Shown: positions 30,796 through 40,635 of the stretch, one piece after another
How positions within the stretch are numbered: the stretch's first letter is position 1
Layout of the letters: each line of letters begins with the position of its first letter
Assembly (NCBI RefSeq): GCF_002954385.1
Contig: NZ_MQVY01000005.1
Span: forward strand, 1-63,439
DNA: 63,439 nt
Reading direction: 5' to 3'
From: Tenacibaculum sp. SG-28
GTDB taxonomy: Bacteria; Bacteroidota; Bacteroidia; Flavobacteriales; Flavobacteriaceae
Notes under the pieces: model-generated
Told to the model about the DNA's origin: nothing
What the model saw: only the letters and a program-made list of their open reading frames with translations
The model's database searches: none
Translations under genes and position numbers: made by a program

Positions 30796-32023
30796 TTAAT
30801 CTGCTCTTAATGCTACAATAGGTTTAATCTGTGCTGCCTTTTTTGCTGGCAAGTACAGCAATTAATCCTGCTAAAATTAATATTATTGTTGCTCCAATAA
30901 CAATTCCAGGACTAACATGGGGATCTTTTATAAAGTATTTCTCTAAACTGTCCCCGATAGTACTTAAAATATAGGTTCCAAGGGAAAGCCCTAGATATCC
31001 TGCAATGGTAGTTATCAGTATTGATTCTTGAATTACCATACCGATGATTGAAGATGGTTTTGCTCCTAAAGCTTTTCGAATTCCAAATTCCTTTGTTCTT
31101 TCTTTAATAACAAAAATCATAATATTGCTAATCCCGATAATACCAGCTATTAAAGTTCCAGAACCAACAAAAACAACAATAAAGTACAATGCAAACATAA
31201 ATTGATTTATTCCCTTATTAGCCTCTGCCATATTTCTTACAGAAAGTGCACTTTGGTCATCCGGGTGTATGTTCAATTTCTTACGAAGTTCACGTTCAAT
31301 TTTATTACCGAAAGCTATTGCTTCATCTAAATTTAACTCTGGGTTGTATCCTAAATTTATTTGACCAATGTGATCATTATTTCCATATAACTTTTGAGCA
31401 GTGGTAACAGGCATATAAGTTAACCTCTCTTCGTTATCCCCTCCTTTATCTGAGAAAACACCCACAATAACATAGGAAATTCCATCAACATTTACTCGTT
31501 TACCAATGGCTGGCTTTTCTCCAAACAAATCCTTTTTGACTAATCTTCCAATTACAATAACTTTAGACTTATCCTCTAGATCTCTTAAATTAATGTACCT
31601 CCCTTCATCAATAATTGTCTTCTCTAAATATTGATGATCTGGATGAACAGCTCTTAGTTGGTAATTATTTTGTTTGTTTTTGTAGACTATATTTACATTT
31701 CGGTAGATTCTCGCAGTTGCGTACTGAATGTCATCCGCATAATTATCACCTACAAATTCGTAGTCTTCATTCTTTAATTGAATTCTTCTTCCGGATTGTA
31801 GGCCCTTATATGGCTTTGAAGTTTTCCAAACACGTACAAAAATAGAATTAGTTGCATCGTCTACGAAAGCTGTCTTAAACTGGTTCTGCAATCCAGTAAC
31901 AATTCCAAACAATAAAGTAAATAATAAAATAGCAAACGCAATAGTAAAACCAGAAAGAATCGAACGAAGCTTATTTTTATTGATACTTTGAAATATCTCT
32001 CTCCATCTATCTAAATCAAACAT
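30796..32023 (-). CDS. MacB-like ABC transporter permease (C-terminus frameshifted)
   Basis: Paralog of the following permease, about 408 residues when corrected. It has the N-terminal segment LSGFTIAFAILLFTLLFGIV, the MacB_PCD periplasmic domain, the coupling block ERTKEFGIRKALGAKPSSII and the last membrane segment IVIGATIILILAGLIAV. The visible frame ends early in ASKKGSTD, but the neighbouring frame gives LPAKKAAQIKPIVALRAD and a stop at 30796, the standard tail of these permeases; this implies one extra base near 30850. The corrected stop lies 2 bases before the next gene's ATG. It overlaps the ATPase gene by 8 bases. Confidence 0.88.
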
Positions 32024-32729
32024 AGTTGTGCGTTTTGATTTTACTCTTTCCAGAGTCAGTTAGTTCATCACTAATGATAATACCATCCTTTAAACGAACC
32101 ACTCTATCCGTTTGCTCTGCTACTTCTTCTTCGTGCGTTATTACAAAAACAGTCATTCCTTCATCGTTAATCTCTTTTAACAAATCCATAACAGAATCTG
32201 TAGTGGTAGAATCTAATGCTCCCGTTGGTTCATCAGCTAAAACAACTTTTGGTTTTGTAACCAGAGCTCTTGCGATAGCCACACGTTGTTTTTGCCCACC
32301 AGAAAGTTCGTTTGGTAAATGGTTAGCCCAGTCTTTTAGACCCACTTTTTCTAAATAGCTTAAAGCGGTTTTAAGACGTTCTTTTCTGGGCATTCCTTTG
32401 TAATAAAGAGGCAATGCAACATTCTCAACGGCTGTTTTATAGGAAATCAAATTAAAGGACTGAAAAACAAATCCTAAAAATTTATTTCGTAAAATCGCTG
32501 CTTTCTTTTCGTTTAGATCTTCGATTAATTGCCCGTTCAAATAGTAATTTCCTTCGTCATGTACATCCAACAACCCAACGATATTTAGAAGGGTAGACTT
32601 ACCAGATCCTGACGATCCCATAATAGACACAAACTCTCCTTCTTTTATGTGCAAATCAAGTCCTTTTAAAACGTGCAGTGATTCTTTACCAATCGGATAA
32701 GATTTGTGTAGATTCTCAATTTTTATCAT
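32016..32729 (-). CDS. MacB/LolD-type ABC transporter ATP-binding protein
   Basis: A 237-residue ABC ATPase with Walker A MGSSGSGKSTLLN, Q-loop VFQSFNLI, signature LSGGQKQRVAIARAL, Walker B VVLADEPTGALDS and H-loop FVITHEEEVAEQ. The PTGALDS version and overall form place it with the MacB/LolD/FtsE group that powers mechanotransmission exporters. First gene of a four-gene operon (ATPase, permease, permease, adaptor). Substrates of related systems include lipoproteins, peptides, siderophores and macrolides; nothing here picks one. Confidence 0.95.
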   Translation of the reverse strand: MIKIENLHKSYPIGKESLHVLKGLDLHIKEGEFVSIMGSSGSGKSTLLNIVGLLDVHDEGNYYLNGQLIEDLNEKKAAILRNKFLGFVFQSFNLISYKTAVENVALPLYYKGMPRKERLKTALSYLEKVGLKDWANHLPNELSGGQKQRVAIARALVTKPKVVLADEPTGALDSTTTDSVMDLLKEINDEGMTVFVITHEEEVAEQTDRVVRLKDGIIISDELTDSGKSKIKTHNYV

Positions 32730-32928
32730 TTTACAGTTGATTTTCTTACTAAAATAACCATCTTAAAAACAAATTAACTCTAATTTTATGTTAATTATAC
32801 GGTCATTTTCTAATAGGACGTTATTAAAACAATTATGTTACAGAAAGTGAAGATTATTTTAAATAATTTTTTATTATTAGTGTTTAAATGTTGTCGAAAA
32901 GCAATAAAACTATGGTATAAATTAAAGA

Positions 32929-32949
32929 GGGCTCGCCAATGGCGAGCCC
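32929..32949 (-). terminator. GC-rich hairpin after the B12 receptor operon
   Basis: GGGCTCGCC (32929-32937), loop AAT, GGCGAGCCC (32941-32949). It lies 37 bases past the stop of the YncE-like gene. On the minus strand it is followed by TCTTTAATTT, a weak U-rich tail, so it is a plausible terminator. The remaining spacer to 32729 holds nothing recognised. Confidence 0.65.
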
Positions 32950-32985
32950 TAAATTCAGGAATTAAGTTAGCTTATTGATACTTTA

Positions 32986-34053
32986 TTAATTGAAGTATAT
33001 TTTAGAGGCACCTAAACCTACCTCTATTTCTTGCAGCATAGTGGTGCTCGACAAATCGTATATTTTTAACTTACTTTTACCAGAGAAATTGGCATCTAAA
33101 AGAAATAAATTATTATTTCTAGTTTCCATACCATATAAGTATCCTGCCTCTGCTGTCATTAATTTCGAAGATGGAAGTGCAGCAGCATTACTATTTAATG
33201 AAAATATATCGTTTCCTACGCTATAGTAGATATCATTCCCATCTATTGTCATTTGTGATGGGTGCTCTCCTTCATTAAAAACGAGCTCTTTTTCTACTAT
33301 ACTACTTGCGGTATTAATAAATGAAATAGCACCTAAGGTATGTCCTGATATATTCCAGTTTGCATCGTAAATTGTTTTTCCTTCTGATAAAACAACTAAA
33401 TCTCCTGCACCATTTATAAATAATTCATCTGGTAAATCTTTAACCTCAATTTCTTTTTCCACCTGATTAGAAGTTAAATTTATTACAATAACTTTATTAT
33501 TTGATCCAAACGCTCCTTTGTGAGAAACAAATAACTTATTGTTAGCAGAAACAATTCTTTCTGGCCCTAAATCAACACTAATAGTTTCCTCTACTTGTAG
33601 TGAAGATAGATTTACTACTGCCACAAAATCATCGTCATTGTTATCAGTAGCTCCCCAATTGGTAACATAACCTTTGTTTCCAACGATAGTCATGTATCTC
33701 GGTGTATCTAACCCTAATGTAATAGCTCCTACTTTTTCAAAAGTATACCTATTTACAACAGAGATAGTATTTTGATTATCTGCAATAATATAAGCTCTAT
33801 CCGAATCAAAACTAACGGATTGCACATATTCTCCTAATTCTTCGTTATTTACAGTACTGTAAATATTATCATTTACAGTAGCATAATCATTCGAAATAAA
33901 TGAAACGGAACCCGAAACTGAAGAGGATCCTTCACCACTTACTAAAATTCCATTTTCATAATTACCTTTTGGCCCATCTGGTTCATCATCACTACACGAA
34001 ATAAAGATAGAACTAGCTAAAAAACATGCCATTAAAAATTTACTTACTCTCAT
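32986..34053 (-). CDS. YncE-like beta-propeller lipoprotein of the B12 locus
   Basis: A 355-residue lipoprotein: signal peptide and lipobox LASSIFISCSDDEP (Cys20) followed by an Asp-rich stretch typical of surface-exposed Bacteroidetes lipoproteins. The rest is a seven-blade-type propeller with repeated strands such as SVSFDSDRAYIIADNQNTIS, GNKGYVTNWGATDNNDDDFV and ITLGLDTPRYMTI. It starts 3 bases after the receptor stop and is under the same cobalamin riboswitch, so I infer a cell-surface accessory for cobalamin or corrinoid capture by the receptor. Such DUF5074/YncE-type genes commonly accompany BtuB in this phylum. It carries no known catalytic site. Confidence 0.8.
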   Translation of the reverse strand: MRVSKFLMACFLASSIFISCSDDEPDGPKGNYENGILVSGEGSSSVSGSVSFISNDYATVNDNIYSTVNNEELGEYVQSVSFDSDRAYIIADNQNTISVVNRYTFEKVGAITLGLDTPRYMTIVGNKGYVTNWGATDNNDDDFVAVVNLSSLQVEETISVDLGPERIVSANNKLFVSHKGAFGSNNKVIVINLTSNQVEKEIEVKDLPDELFINGAGDLVVLSEGKTIYDANWNISGHTLGAISFINTASSIVEKELVFNEGEHPSQMTIDGNDIYYSVGNDIFSLNSNAAALPSSKLMTAEAGYLYGMETRNNNLFLLDANFSGKSKLKIYDLSSTTMLQEIEVGLGASKIYFN

Positions 34054-34056
34054 TTA

Positions 34057-35926
34057 CTAAAATTTAAAATTGATATTAAAATTAAAATTACGAAGCGGCA
34101 TAGGTCTTCTAGGTAAAACCACATATTCCTCTTCAAAAATATTATTTATTCGTAACCCCATGGTTATTGTACTTTTTAAAGAACTTTGCAATCTGTATTC
34201 CAAGATAGAATTGACAATAAAATAATCCGCCACTGTAAGATAAACATCATTATCTTGCGTGGTAAAAACTTCACCATTATATAAGTTTTGAAAAGTTAAA
34301 GACCATTTGTCTTTTGTTATGGATATATTTGCGTTGAGCAAGTGTTTCGGTACAAAGGATAGGTATTTATCAAGACGAAGATCTTTCGCTATTGTATAAC
34401 TGTAATTAACTGCTGCATTCCAGGAGAGTCCAAAAAATGTATACTGAAGTTGTAAATGTGACTCTATGCCTCGATTTCTTGTTTCGTCTATATTTACCGG
34501 TACCCAAATACCAGGTCGCTGCGAGTCTCCTGATGGTGTCCAAACTATCTTGTTTTTTGTGTTAATTTCATAAAAACCTATATCAAAACGAATTTTATCC
34601 CTTTTATATCCAAAACCAATTTCTCCTTGTTTTGCAGTTTCCGGTATAAGATTTTCATTACCTTGACCAGGCCAAAACAAATCATTATAGGTTGGCACTC
34701 TGTAATTTTTAGAGCCATTTACTCTTAAATAAAAATTGCTAGTAGGTTATATTTTAACCCACCAGAATATATGAATGGAACATCGTAGTCGGAATTAAAA
34801 TCTTTTCTAACTTTTACATTATACGATATCTTCGACCATATGTTTTGTTTGAAAATTAGATATTGAGAAATCTGTTTGCGGTTTCTTGTTTGAATTTCAT
34901 CCGTTTCTCCAAATGCATTTTCTAACTCGGTATACCATGATATCGATGCATCTATGTTCGGGAGTTGTCTATCGAACAAATATAAAAACAGGTACCTCCT
35001 AGATTGTCCAAAGTTACCTGAAATAGAGTTCTTATTTGGATAATAATTATATTTTTGTGTTAGGAATCCTAGACTGAACTCATGACGTGTTTTCTTTCCT
35101 TCAATGCCGTATTTAAATAGTTTCTACTGTATGAATCTTGATACTGCTCCTCTGCAGCAAGAGGATTAGGCAATGTACCCGAGAAACCTCTTTTTCCATT
35201 AAAACTAGAACTGTACAGTTTGATTTCTGATCTTTCACCAATACGATAGCCCATACTCAAGTTCATTGCATAATTTTCATATGCTCCGTTTGTGTTTCGA
35301 AATTGGGTTTGGAATAATTTAAAATCATTCTGCGACGAATTTCTTGACAGCCCGATATTTATGTTAGTTTTAGTATTTGAAATCCTAGATTTCAACAAGG
35401 TATTATAAGTATTAAAACTTCCTGCACTGAACACTATGCCAGTTTGAATTTGCTCTTTTTCACTATAGCTGACCACATCATTTAAATGGATGGTACCTCC
35501 AATTGCTCCCGAACCAAATTCAATGCTTCCTCCTCCTGCTCTAATGTCAATACCATCAAATAAATTTACATTTATAGCATTAAAACCTGTTTGCCCATTG
35601 TTAATAGAATTAATATTTACACCGTTCCAAACTACAGCAGTATTTGATGCACTAGTTCCCCTAAAACTAACTGAGCTCGTTCCTCCTTTTCCATATTCTT
35701 TCAGGTATATGGCACTATTAAAACGTAATAATTCTGTAAAAGATTCTGTGTTTCTGGCTATCGTCGAATCAGACAAATGTGAAATATATTGTCCAACAGA
35801 GGACATTTGTAATCTTTTGGGTGCATCGAGAACAACCTCATCTAACCAATTAACAATGGTATGTTGTTGGCCAACAGCCGCTAAAGACTGCAGAAGCAAA
35901 ATAAGTAAAGAAGCTCTTACATACAT
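34057..35926 (-). CDS. BtuB-like TonB-dependent cobalamin receptor (split by two frameshifts)
   Basis: Outer-membrane receptor of about 623 residues. The start is ATG 35926 (MYVRASLLILLLQSLAAVGQ, signal peptide); an upstream TTG in frame is less likely. The plug domain is clear: DSTIARNTESFTELLRFNSA, TSSVSFRGTSASNTAVVWNG and GIDIRAGGGSIEFGSGAIGG. The frame breaks near 35083 (continuing KKTRHEFSLGFLTQKYNYYP) and again near 34731 in a T run (continuing FYLRVNGSKNYRVPTYNDLF). The barrel ends with aromatic FNFNINFKF, as outer-membrane proteins do. No SusD partner. The cobalamin riboswitch directly upstream gives the substrate. Both breaks look like single-base deletions. Confidence 0.92.
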
Positions 35927-35966
35927 TTCTAAATAACTTTTATCCCGAAAGTTCAAATTATCTGAA

Positions 35967-36108
35967 AATTGGCAGGTCTCCTGGCTCGCGTCTTGTAATT
36001 TACCTTCCCATTAATAAAACAGTGGTTTAAAGAATAATTACAAGCATGATAGCTTACAGTTGCGGGAACAGCTTCGGACTTACACCGAATTCCCTTTTAA
36101 TCTTCCGA
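35967..36108 (-). ncRNA. Cobalamin (B12) riboswitch
   Basis: On the minus strand: GGGAATTCGGTGTAAGTCCG (ending at 36077), then AAGCTGTTCCCGCAACTGTAA, a variable arm, and the B12 box AGCCAGGAGACCTGCC at 35971-35986. These are the invariant core sequences of the cobalamin riboswitch. It sits 45-180 bases upstream of the receptor ATG. Binding of adenosylcobalamin would be expected to shut down the receptor and lipoprotein genes. Edges are approximate. No second copy was found before the divergent cobS operon. Confidence 0.97.
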
Positions 36109-36111
36109 AGA

Positions 36112-36119
36112 CAAAACTA
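36112..36119 (-). promoter_or_regulatory. -7 element driving the B12 riboswitch
   Basis: Minus-strand TAGTTTTG matches TAnnTTTG and places the transcript start right at the 5' edge of the riboswitch. A TTG on the minus strand at 36136-36138 is a possible -33 element, but the spacing (16) is short. Confidence 0.5.
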
Positions 36120-36374
36120 CTTCTTACGGAAAAACCAAAATTCTAGGCAAAGTTATGAGAATATTATAAACAAACAATAAAAACCAAAACAATTTATGAA
36201 AAATTATCAATTATGGTTTATTTCGTAAATTTTTAAACACAGGTAAAAAACATCAACATATTTACCCACAATAACTTAAGTTTTTTCAATGATAATTTTA
36301 AATATAGGTTTCTTTACATTAATAATATATGATTATTTTTAAGCCTTCTTAGAATGTTCCAAAAGCCGTTTAAT
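36120..36374. other. Divergent spacer between the riboswitch and cobS
   Basis: About 250 AT-rich bases. It must hold the promoter of the plus-strand cobS operon, but no strong -7/-33 pair and no B12 box on the plus strand were found. Confidence 0.4.
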
Positions 36375-37142
36375 ATGAAAAAAGAAGTCCATTATTTTTT
36401 AACTGCCGTATTGTTCTTTACCAGAATTCCGTGTCCTAAATGGGTAGATCATTCTGCGGATATACTAAATAAAAGCAGTCGATACTTTTCTTTGGTTGGC
36501 CTATTAGTAGGTGCAATAACTGCTGTATCCTATTACACTGCAACCTTATTGTTTCCTGGTGATATTGCTATTGTTATCAGTATGACCACTTCGATTTTGG
36601 TAACCGGTGCTTTTCATGAGGATGGTTTTGCAGATGTTTGTGATGGTTTTGGAGGTGGATGGACCAAGGAAAAAATTTTAACCATAATGAAAGATTCCCG
36701 CCTAGGCACCTTCGGAGTTACAGGATTAATTGGAATTCTTGGCTTAAAATTTTTACTATTACAGCACTTAGAGAAAACGAGTTTTTCGTTTGTAACCATA
36801 CTCGTAGTTGGCCATGGAATAAGTAGATTTATCGCGACAATTTTATTGTATACCCATGCGTATGTTAGAGATATCGACAGTTCTAAAATCAAACCGACTA
36901 CCAAACAAATGAGTGGGAAATCATTGTTTATTTCGGGGCTTTTTGGCATCCTACCTTTGGTGTTTTTTCAAAACGCTAAGGTTGCACTAGTGCTTCCGTC
37001 ATTATTTATTACCTATTTATTGATGGGGCGTTATTTTCAAAAATGGATTGGTGGGCAAACCGGAGACTGTGCAGGTGCTTTACAACAGGTTGCAGAAGTA
37101 GTATTTTATATAAGTTTGTTAGCGCTATGGAAATTATTTTAG
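36375..37142 (+). CDS. cobS: Adenosylcobinamide-GDP ribazoletransferase CobS
   Basis: Membrane enzyme joining adenosylcobinamide-GDP with alpha-ribazole (or its phosphate) in the last steps of B12 assembly. 255 residues from ATG 36375 (MKKEVHYFLTAVLFFTRIPC); an ATG 21 bases upstream is also possible. Signature blocks are HEDGFADVCDGFGGGWTKE and MKDSRLGTFGVTGLIGIL, the acidic metal-binding residues and substrate loop of CobS. Several hydrophobic segments follow, ending in the conserved GGQTGDCAGALQQVAEVVFY. First gene of cobS, cobC-like, btuF-like. CobU and CobT, which make the two substrates, are not in this window. Confidence 0.96.
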   Translation: MKKEVHYFLTAVLFFTRIPCPKWVDHSADILNKSSRYFSLVGLLVGAITAVSYYTATLLFPGDIAIVISMTTSILVTGAFHEDGFADVCDGFGGGWTKEKILTIMKDSRLGTFGVTGLIGILGLKFLLLQHLEKTSFSFVTILVVGHGISRFIATILLYTHAYVRDIDSSKIKPTTKQMSGKSLFISGLFGILPLVFFQNAKVALVLPSLFITYLLMGRYFQKWIGGQTGDCAGALQQVAEVVFYISLLALWKLF

Positions 37143-37660
37143 TAAGACATACCACTCCTGAGATAGCAAAAGGAATTTGCTACGGACAAACCGACCTTGA
37201 TGTTGCTGCGAGTTTTGAGGAAGAAATTAAACCCATTTTACAAGCAATACCTATTAATGATAGTTCTATTAGTTATTACAGCAGCCCACTGCAACGCTGT
37301 GTAAAATTAGCCAAAAAGCTAAGCAATACCATTAGTTATGACAATCGTTTACTAGAATTAAATTTTGGAGAATGGGAATTACAAGCTTGGGATCAAATAG
37401 ATCCAAATGTACTAAATCCATGGATGAAAGATTTTGTAAATATTGCCCCAGAAAACGGAGAATCGTATGCTGCATTACACAAACGAACCAAAGCTTTTAT
37501 TAACGATCTAAATAAAACAAACACAGAAAAAGCAGTGCTTGTAACTCATGGTGGTGTTATAAGAAGCATATGGTCGTACTTTAAAAATATCCCTCTAGAA
37601 AAATCATTTGATATAACAGTAAATTATGGACAAATTATCAGTATTAAAACAAATTCTTAA
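37127..37660 (+). CDS. Histidine phosphatase, alpha-ribazole phosphatase (CobC) like
   Basis: 177 residues from ATG 37127, selected because it gives MEIILVRHTTPEIAKGICYG, the RHT/RHG active-site start of the histidine phosphatase superfamily. SSPLQRCVKLAKKL is the second Arg block, LLELNFGEWE holds the acid, and AVLVTHGGVIRSI the second active-site His. The predicted job is dephosphorylating alpha-ribazole-5'-phosphate (or adenosylcobalamin-5'-phosphate) in lower-ligand assembly, based on the position right after cobS (16-base overlap). Sequence alone cannot separate CobC from related sugar phosphatases. Confidence 0.88.
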   Translation: MEIILVRHTTPEIAKGICYGQTDLDVAASFEEEIKPILQAIPINDSSISYYSSPLQRCVKLAKKLSNTISYDNRLLELNFGEWELQAWDQIDPNVLNPWMKDFVNIAPENGESYAALHKRTKAFINDLNKTNTEKAVLVTHGGVIRSIWSYFKNIPLEKSFDITVNYGQIISIKTNS

Positions 37661-38777
37661 ACCCGTATTGTATGCACTGTGTATCAGTGCATCTATAGTT
37701 ATATTCGGATGTAACTCTACAGTTAAAGAAATAAACAAAACAAAGGAAACTACTTCGAAAACCATAAAATATGCAAAAGGATTCGATATTATAACTACAG
37801 ATAATAAGAAACAATTAGTAGTCCACAGAGCCTTTCAAAATTCTAAAGAAAGTATAACCTATACCGTAAATGAAACAGGTAGTATGGAACCCGGAGAGAT
37901 AAGCGTTCCTGCGCAAAAAATTGTGGTTACCAGCACCACCCATATTCCTATGCTAGAATTATTGGGTGCTGAAAACACTCTTGTTGGCTTCCCACACACC
38001 AAATACATTTCTTCCGAAAAAACACAAGCAAGGATTGCAGCAGGTAAAATAGTAGATTTAGGTATGGAACAAGACATAAATACTGAAAAATTAATGGCGT
38101 TACAACCAGATCTTGTTGTTGGGTTTTCCCTACAGTCTAACAACAGACTTTATGAAAACATATCTAAAGCACAAATACCTATTCTATTCAATGGAGATTG
38201 GCTGGAGGAAACACCATTAGGAAGAGCGGAGTGGATAAAGTTTTTTGGAGTTTTATTAGGAAAAGAAAAAGAAGCCGATAGTATTTTCAATACCATCGAA
38301 AAAAACTATCTAAATGCTAAAAAAGTAGCAAAACGAAATAGCATCACTCCCAAAGTAATGTCGGGAAGTATGTTTAAAGACGTTTGGAATGTTCCTGCAG
38401 GAAAGAGCTTTATCGCAACCTTCTTTAAGGATGCTAACTTAAATTATGTATGGAAAGACACCGATGGTACAGGGAGTTTACAGTTGAGTTTTGAAAGTGT
38501 TCTCGAAAAAGGAAAAGATGCTGAATATTGGATTAATTGCGGAATCTATGAAACTAAAGAACAATTACTAGCTGCCAATATTAATTACGCTGAATTTGAG
38601 GCTTTTCAGCAAAACCAGCTCTTTACAATTGCTAAAAAAAGAGGAAAAACCGGTGGTTTAATTTTTTATGAATTATCTCCTGTTAGACCAGATTTAGTAT
38701 TACAAGACTTTATCAAAATAACTACTCCAACCGCACTTCCAGATTATGAATTAACCTTTTTTAGCAAGCTAGATTAA
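37626..38777 (+). CDS. BtuF-like ABC substrate-binding lipoprotein
   Basis: A 383-residue periplasmic binding protein of the cobalamin/iron-siderophore (PF01497) type. It is a lipoprotein: ALCISASIVIFGCNS with Cys29. Recognisable are VPAQKIVVTSTTHIPMLELL, GAENTLVGFPHTKYI, LQPDLVVGFSLQSNNR and WLEETPLGRAEWIKFFGVLL, the standard order for the two-lobe fold with a helical linker. The gene starts inside the CobC-like gene (35-base overlap). With the B12 island around it, corrinoid binding is the best guess. No BtuC or BtuD gene follows; the next gene is convergent and unrelated, so the permease and ATPase must lie elsewhere. Confidence 0.85.
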   Translation: MDKLSVLKQILKPVLYALCISASIVIFGCNSTVKEINKTKETTSKTIKYAKGFDIITTDNKKQLVVHRAFQNSKESITYTVNETGSMEPGEISVPAQKIVVTSTTHIPMLELLGAENTLVGFPHTKYISSEKTQARIAAGKIVDLGMEQDINTEKLMALQPDLVVGFSLQSNNRLYENISKAQIPILFNGDWLEETPLGRAEWIKFFGVLLGKEKEADSIFNTIEKNYLNAKKVAKRNSITPKVMSGSMFKDVWNVPAGKSFIATFFKDANLNYVWKDTDGTGSLQLSFESVLEKGKDAEYWINCGIYETKEQLLAANINYAEFEAFQQNQLFTIAKKRGKTGGLIFYELSPVRPDLVLQDFIKITTPTALPDYELTFFSKLD

Positions 38778-38792
38778 CTAAAAAATATAATA

Positions 38793-39434
38793 CTAATTCT
38801 TCTCCCTAAGCATCGGGACAAAACGAAAATCACCGAGCTCGTGCTTCTCAAATTCTACAGGTGATTTACGAATAAAAAGGGTCATGACTTGTGCACCATC
38901 TCCAATAGGAACCAACAACTTCCCACCTACTTTGAGCTGTCCTAAAAGAGCTTTTGGAAGTTCTGGTGCACCTGCAGTGACAATAATTTTGTCAAAAGGT
39001 GCCTCCTTTGGTAGGCCTTTATATCCATCACCAAAAACAAAACGTTTCGGTTTGTACCCAATTTTAGGTAAAAAAAGGGATGTTTTTTTAAACAATTCAT
39101 GCTGTCTTTCAATGGTAAATACCGTGGCTCCTAATTCTAACAGAACTGCAGTTTGGTATCCAGAACCAGTTCCTATTTCTAATATTTTATCTCCTGGTTT
39201 TACCTCTAATACTTCTGTTTGAAAGGCTACTGTATAGGGTTGAGATATCGTTTGATCAGCAGCAATTGGAAAAGGTTTATCCTGGTAGGCATGAGCCTCA
39301 AAACCACTATCCATAAACAAATGCCTTGGTATCTTTTTAATTGCTCCAAGTACCGTATCGCTCGATATTCCTTTGGCTTCTAACACACTAGCTAACTGAT
39401 TTCTAAGCCCCTTATGTTTGGTTGTATCTCTCAC
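38793..39434 (-). CDS. pcm: Protein-L-isoaspartate O-methyltransferase
   Basis: SAM-dependent repair of isoaspartyl residues in aged proteins. 213 residues. The N-terminal HLFMDSGFEAHAYQDKPFPI and AADQTISQPYTVAF are the PCMT signature (substrate-binding Ser in TISQPY). VKPGDKILEIGTGSGYQTAV is the SAM motif I; FDKIIVTAGAPELPKALLGQ and LKVGGKLLVPIGD follow. Length is normal and there is no signal peptide, so it is cytosolic. Convergent with the BtuF-like gene; no terminator hairpin seen in the 15-base gap. Confidence 0.95.
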   Translation of the reverse strand: MRDTTKHKGLRNQLASVLEAKGISSDTVLGAIKKIPRHLFMDSGFEAHAYQDKPFPIAADQTISQPYTVAFQTEVLEVKPGDKILEIGTGSGYQTAVLLELGATVFTIERQHELFKKTSLFLPKIGYKPKRFVFGDGYKGLPKEAPFDKIIVTAGAPELPKALLGQLKVGGKLLVPIGDGAQVMTLFIRKSPVEFEKHELGDFRFVPMLREKN

Positions 39435-39486
39435 GCAGACTATTATTTCAAAGGCCTAAAAGTAGTAATAAATATGTATAAAATTG

Positions 39487-39494
39487 TATCTTTG
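39487..39494 (+). promoter_or_regulatory. -7 element upstream of the Gfo/Idh gene
   Basis: TATCTTTG fits TAnnTTTG. If used, the transcript carries a leader of about 115 bases before the ATG at 39618, in which I see no recognised structure. Confidence 0.45.
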
Positions 39495-39617
39495 TTGACG
39501 TTGATTTTTTTAAAATCACGAACTATAAGGTAAAACTTTCATTACGAGAGTACAACATTCCAAATGCAAATACCATTGGAATTTTATATGACTTCGTAAC
39601 ATAAAAATGGATAAAAT

Positions 39618-40584
39618 ATGCTAAAAGCTGGAGTTTTAGGGGCAGGTCACCTCGGAAAAATACATCTTCGTCTACTACAACAATCTGCAAAATACGAATT
39701 GGTTGGTTTTTACGACCCAAACCTAGAAAATGCAAAAAAAGTAGCAGATGAATTTGGATATACTTTATTCACCTCTATTGAAGAATTAATAGATGCAGTA
39801 GACGTGGTCGATATTGTTACTCCAACACTTTCCCACTTTGAATGTGCCAAGCAAGCTATCGAAAAAGGAAAACATATTTTTATTGAAAAACCAATTACCA
39901 ACACCGTACAAGAAGCAGAAGCGATTCGAACGCTCGCAAGCCAATACCACGTGATAGGTCAAGTAGGACATGTAGAGCGATTTAATCCTGCTTTTATAGC
40001 AGCAAAGGATAAAATTGAAGCCCCTATGTTCATCGAAACCCATAGATTGGCAGAATTTAACCCAAGAGGCACCGATGTTCCTGTGGTGTTAGATTTAATG
40101 ATTCATGATATCGATATCATTTTATCGGTAGTAAAATCGAAAGTAAAAAAAGTACATGCCAGTGGCGTATCCATCATATCTGAAACCCCAGATATAGCCA
40201 ATGCAAGAATCGAGTTTGAAAATGGTTGTGTAGCCAATTTAACCGCTTCGAGAATATCGATGAAAAACATGCGTAAATCGCGTTTTTTTTCAAAAGGATG
40301 CCTATATCTCTGTTGATTTCTTAGAAAAAAAATCAGAGGTAGTTCGCATGAAAGATGTTCCGGAAAACCCCGACGAATTTGCCATGATTCTTCAAAATGC
40401 AGAAGGGATAAAAAAGCAAATATATTTTGACAATCCTACCGTGACGGAGAATAATGCAATTCTCGACGAATTAGAATCCTTTGCAAGTGCTATCGTAAAC
40501 GACACCACACCAATTGTGTCTTTACGACAAGGAACGGAAGCTTTGCGTATCGCACAACAAATCATAGATTGCTTTGAAAATTAA
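39618..40584 (+). CDS. Gfo/Idh/MocA family oxidoreductase (split by one frameshift)
   Basis: NAD(P)-dependent oxidoreductase, about 321 residues. The Rossmann N-terminus is KAGVLGAGHLGKIHLRLLQQ; the EKP motif is HIFIEKPIT; the catalytic-side block is VVLDLMIHDIDIIL. The frame breaks near 40290, where a run of 8 T is one too long: the other frame reads QKDAYISVDFLEKKSEVVRM and then on to VSLRQGTEALRIAQQIIDC, the normal C-terminus. Flavobacteria carry this gene next to the 3-hydroxybutyryl-CoA dehydrogenase; the substrate is unknown (sugar or UDP-sugar in related enzymes). Confidence 0.88.
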
Positions 40585-40635
40585 TAGAATCTTATCAAAA
40601 CGAACATAAACTAAAAAACAAATAAACTAAAAGGA

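Noticed and set aside
28408..32729. Macrolide-specific MacAB efflux pump
   Set aside because: The ATPase is separate from two permeases, unlike MacB, and the family exports many substrates, so a drug cannot be named.
35490..35936. Long plus-strand ORF inside the B12 receptor gene (148 codons)
   Set aside because: It is antisense to the clear plug domain of the receptor and its translation has no family-like features.
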